Below, one piece after another: positions 4,634 to 5,145 of a stretch of 5,145 nucleotides of DNA; within the stretch, counting starts at the first letter, position 1; every line of letters starts with the position of its first letter. The translations under genes were made by a program, and so were the position numbers. The notes under the pieces were generated by a model that searched no databases, was not told where the DNA came from, and saw only the letters and a program-made list of their open reading frames with translations. Source of the DNA: Alectryocaccomicrobium faecavium (lineage in GTDB: Bacteria > Bacillota > Clostridia > Christensenellales > Aristaeellaceae); contig DVOT01000219.1 in assembly GCA_018713425.1 (NCBI GenBank), positions 1 through 5,145 of the forward strand, in the 5' to 3' direction.

Positions 4634-5145
4634 ATGGTTTCCCTCCCGTCTGATTTGTGCCAATCAAACGCCCGGCCCAGAGGCACGCAAGCATTTTCGC
4701 CCAGTTCCCGAAAGACCTCTGGCGCTTGCTCTGGCGCGAACACGCCGGAAATCATGGGCCGAACGCGCATTTTGCCCATGCGCATCATGCGCAGCATGGC
4801 CGCGAAATCGTCGTGCCGCGTCCAATATCCCCAATAGGAATCCGCGGCAGGCCGCACATGGTTGTGCGCGCCGATGAGTTGCACGCCGGGCTTGTGCACC
4901 AGGGTATAAAAGTCGATGGGCACATCCGAAACGCGCGTGCATCCCGTCAAAGCAATACGCCCGCCCCGGGCGGCGACCTGCAGGCTCTGCAAAAGCGCCG
5001 CGGAAGAACCCGTGACCTCCACATTGGCCTGAATCATGCGGCCCTCGGTGAGTTCCCGCACCGCTTCCACAAAATGCGCGTCCGGCGCAAGCGCGTAGTC
5101 CGCGCCCAGCTCCAGCGCAACGCGACGGCGGTCCTCCGCAAAGTC
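4630..5145 (-). CDS. Probable zinc-type MDR dehydrogenase, C-terminal 171 residues
   Basis: The frame is open to the right window edge, so the N-terminal catalytic domain is missing. What is present is the second half of a Rossmann domain and the C-terminal part of a medium-chain dehydrogenase. From the first visible codon: the RRRVALELGADYA motif (6-18), seen after the nucleotide-binding turn in alcohol/polyol dehydrogenases; VEVTGSSAAL (42-51); RGGRIALTGC (60-69); then IGAHNHVRPAADSYWGYWT (91-109); and a C-terminal APEVFREL (141-148). These fit NAD(P)-dependent oxidation of an alcohol or polyol by the zinc-dependent branch, but the zinc ligands would lie outside the window, so metal and substrate are unproven. 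A GTG at 5070 is an in-frame start-like codon but would begin mid-domain, so it is not the start. Its TGA overlaps the next gene's ATG as ATGA, so the two MDR genes form one coupled operon. The promoter must lie to the right of the window. Confidence 0.85.
   Translation of the reverse strand, partial: DFAEDRRRVALELGADYALAPDAHFVEAVRELTEGRMIQANVEVTGSSAALLQSLQVAARGGRIALTGCTRVSDVPIDFYTLVHKPGVQLIGAHNHVRPAADSYWGYWTRHDDFAAMLRMMRMGKMRVRPMISGVFAPEQAPEVFRELGENACVPLGRAFDWHKSDGRETI
4641..4647 (-). promoter_or_regulatory. Ribosome binding site deciding the oxidoreductase start
   Basis: GGGAGGG on the minus strand, inside the 3' end of the preceding gene, lies 7 nt before ATG 4633. It supports this start over the ATG at 4663 and implies translational coupling with the upstream gene. 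Confidence 0.75.

Noticed and set aside
4019..4837. Open frame on the plus strand across both MDR genes (272 codons)
   Set aside because: It runs antisense across two recognised genes and their overlap, with no domain features and no ribosome binding site.

Overview
The window looks like ordinary chromosomal DNA from a GC-rich member of the Bacillota (Clostridia-like). This is inferred from strong AGGAGG-type ribosome binding sites, sigma-A promoters close to consensus, an HPr-fold regulator of Gram-positive type, and GC-rich coding sequence broken by one AT-rich spacer. I see no rRNA, tRNA, CRISPR array, insertion sequence or phage gene.

Layout, left to right. (1) A PIG-V-like polytopic membrane glycosyltransferase (17-1102, +), possibly translationally coupled to a gene that ends at the left edge. 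(2) A convergent secreted protein of unknown function (1095-2015, -), whose stop codon overlaps the end of the membrane gene by 8 bp. (3) A compact divergent promoter region (about 2042-2117) with two well-formed sigma-A promoters and overlapping palindromes between their -35 boxes. It drives the secreted protein leftwards and deoC rightwards. (4) deoC (2140-2784, +), deoxyribose-phosphate aldolase, with all expected catalytic residues. (5) A spacer of about 590 bp. Its first third folds into successive hairpins, including two tandem terminator-like structures (2859-2906 and 2910-2960). The rest is AT-rich with no recognisable gene. (6) A 74-residue HPr-like protein (3377-3601, +) that keeps the regulatory serine motif but has lost the phosphocarrier histidine. 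It has its own promoter, a structured leader and a strong terminator. (7) Two medium-chain dehydrogenase/reductase (MDR) genes on the minus strand, joined by a 4-bp ATGA overlap: the C-terminal part of a probable zinc-type dehydrogenase (4630-5145, runs off the right edge) followed by a PIG3-type NAD(P)H:quinone oxidoreductase (3656-4633).

How they fit together. deoC supports deoxynucleoside catabolism, splitting deoxyribose-5-phosphate to glyceraldehyde-3-phosphate and acetaldehyde. No other nucleoside-salvage gene is visible, so it appears to be a stand-alone transcription unit. The histidine-less HPr protein is more likely a regulator than a sugar-phosphorylation carrier. The two MDR enzymes probably form one redox operon that starts outside the window. 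No new multi-gene system is evident. The items most worth a second look are the HPr paralogue with its leader hairpin, the divergent deoC/secreted-protein control region, and the hairpin-dense spacer.
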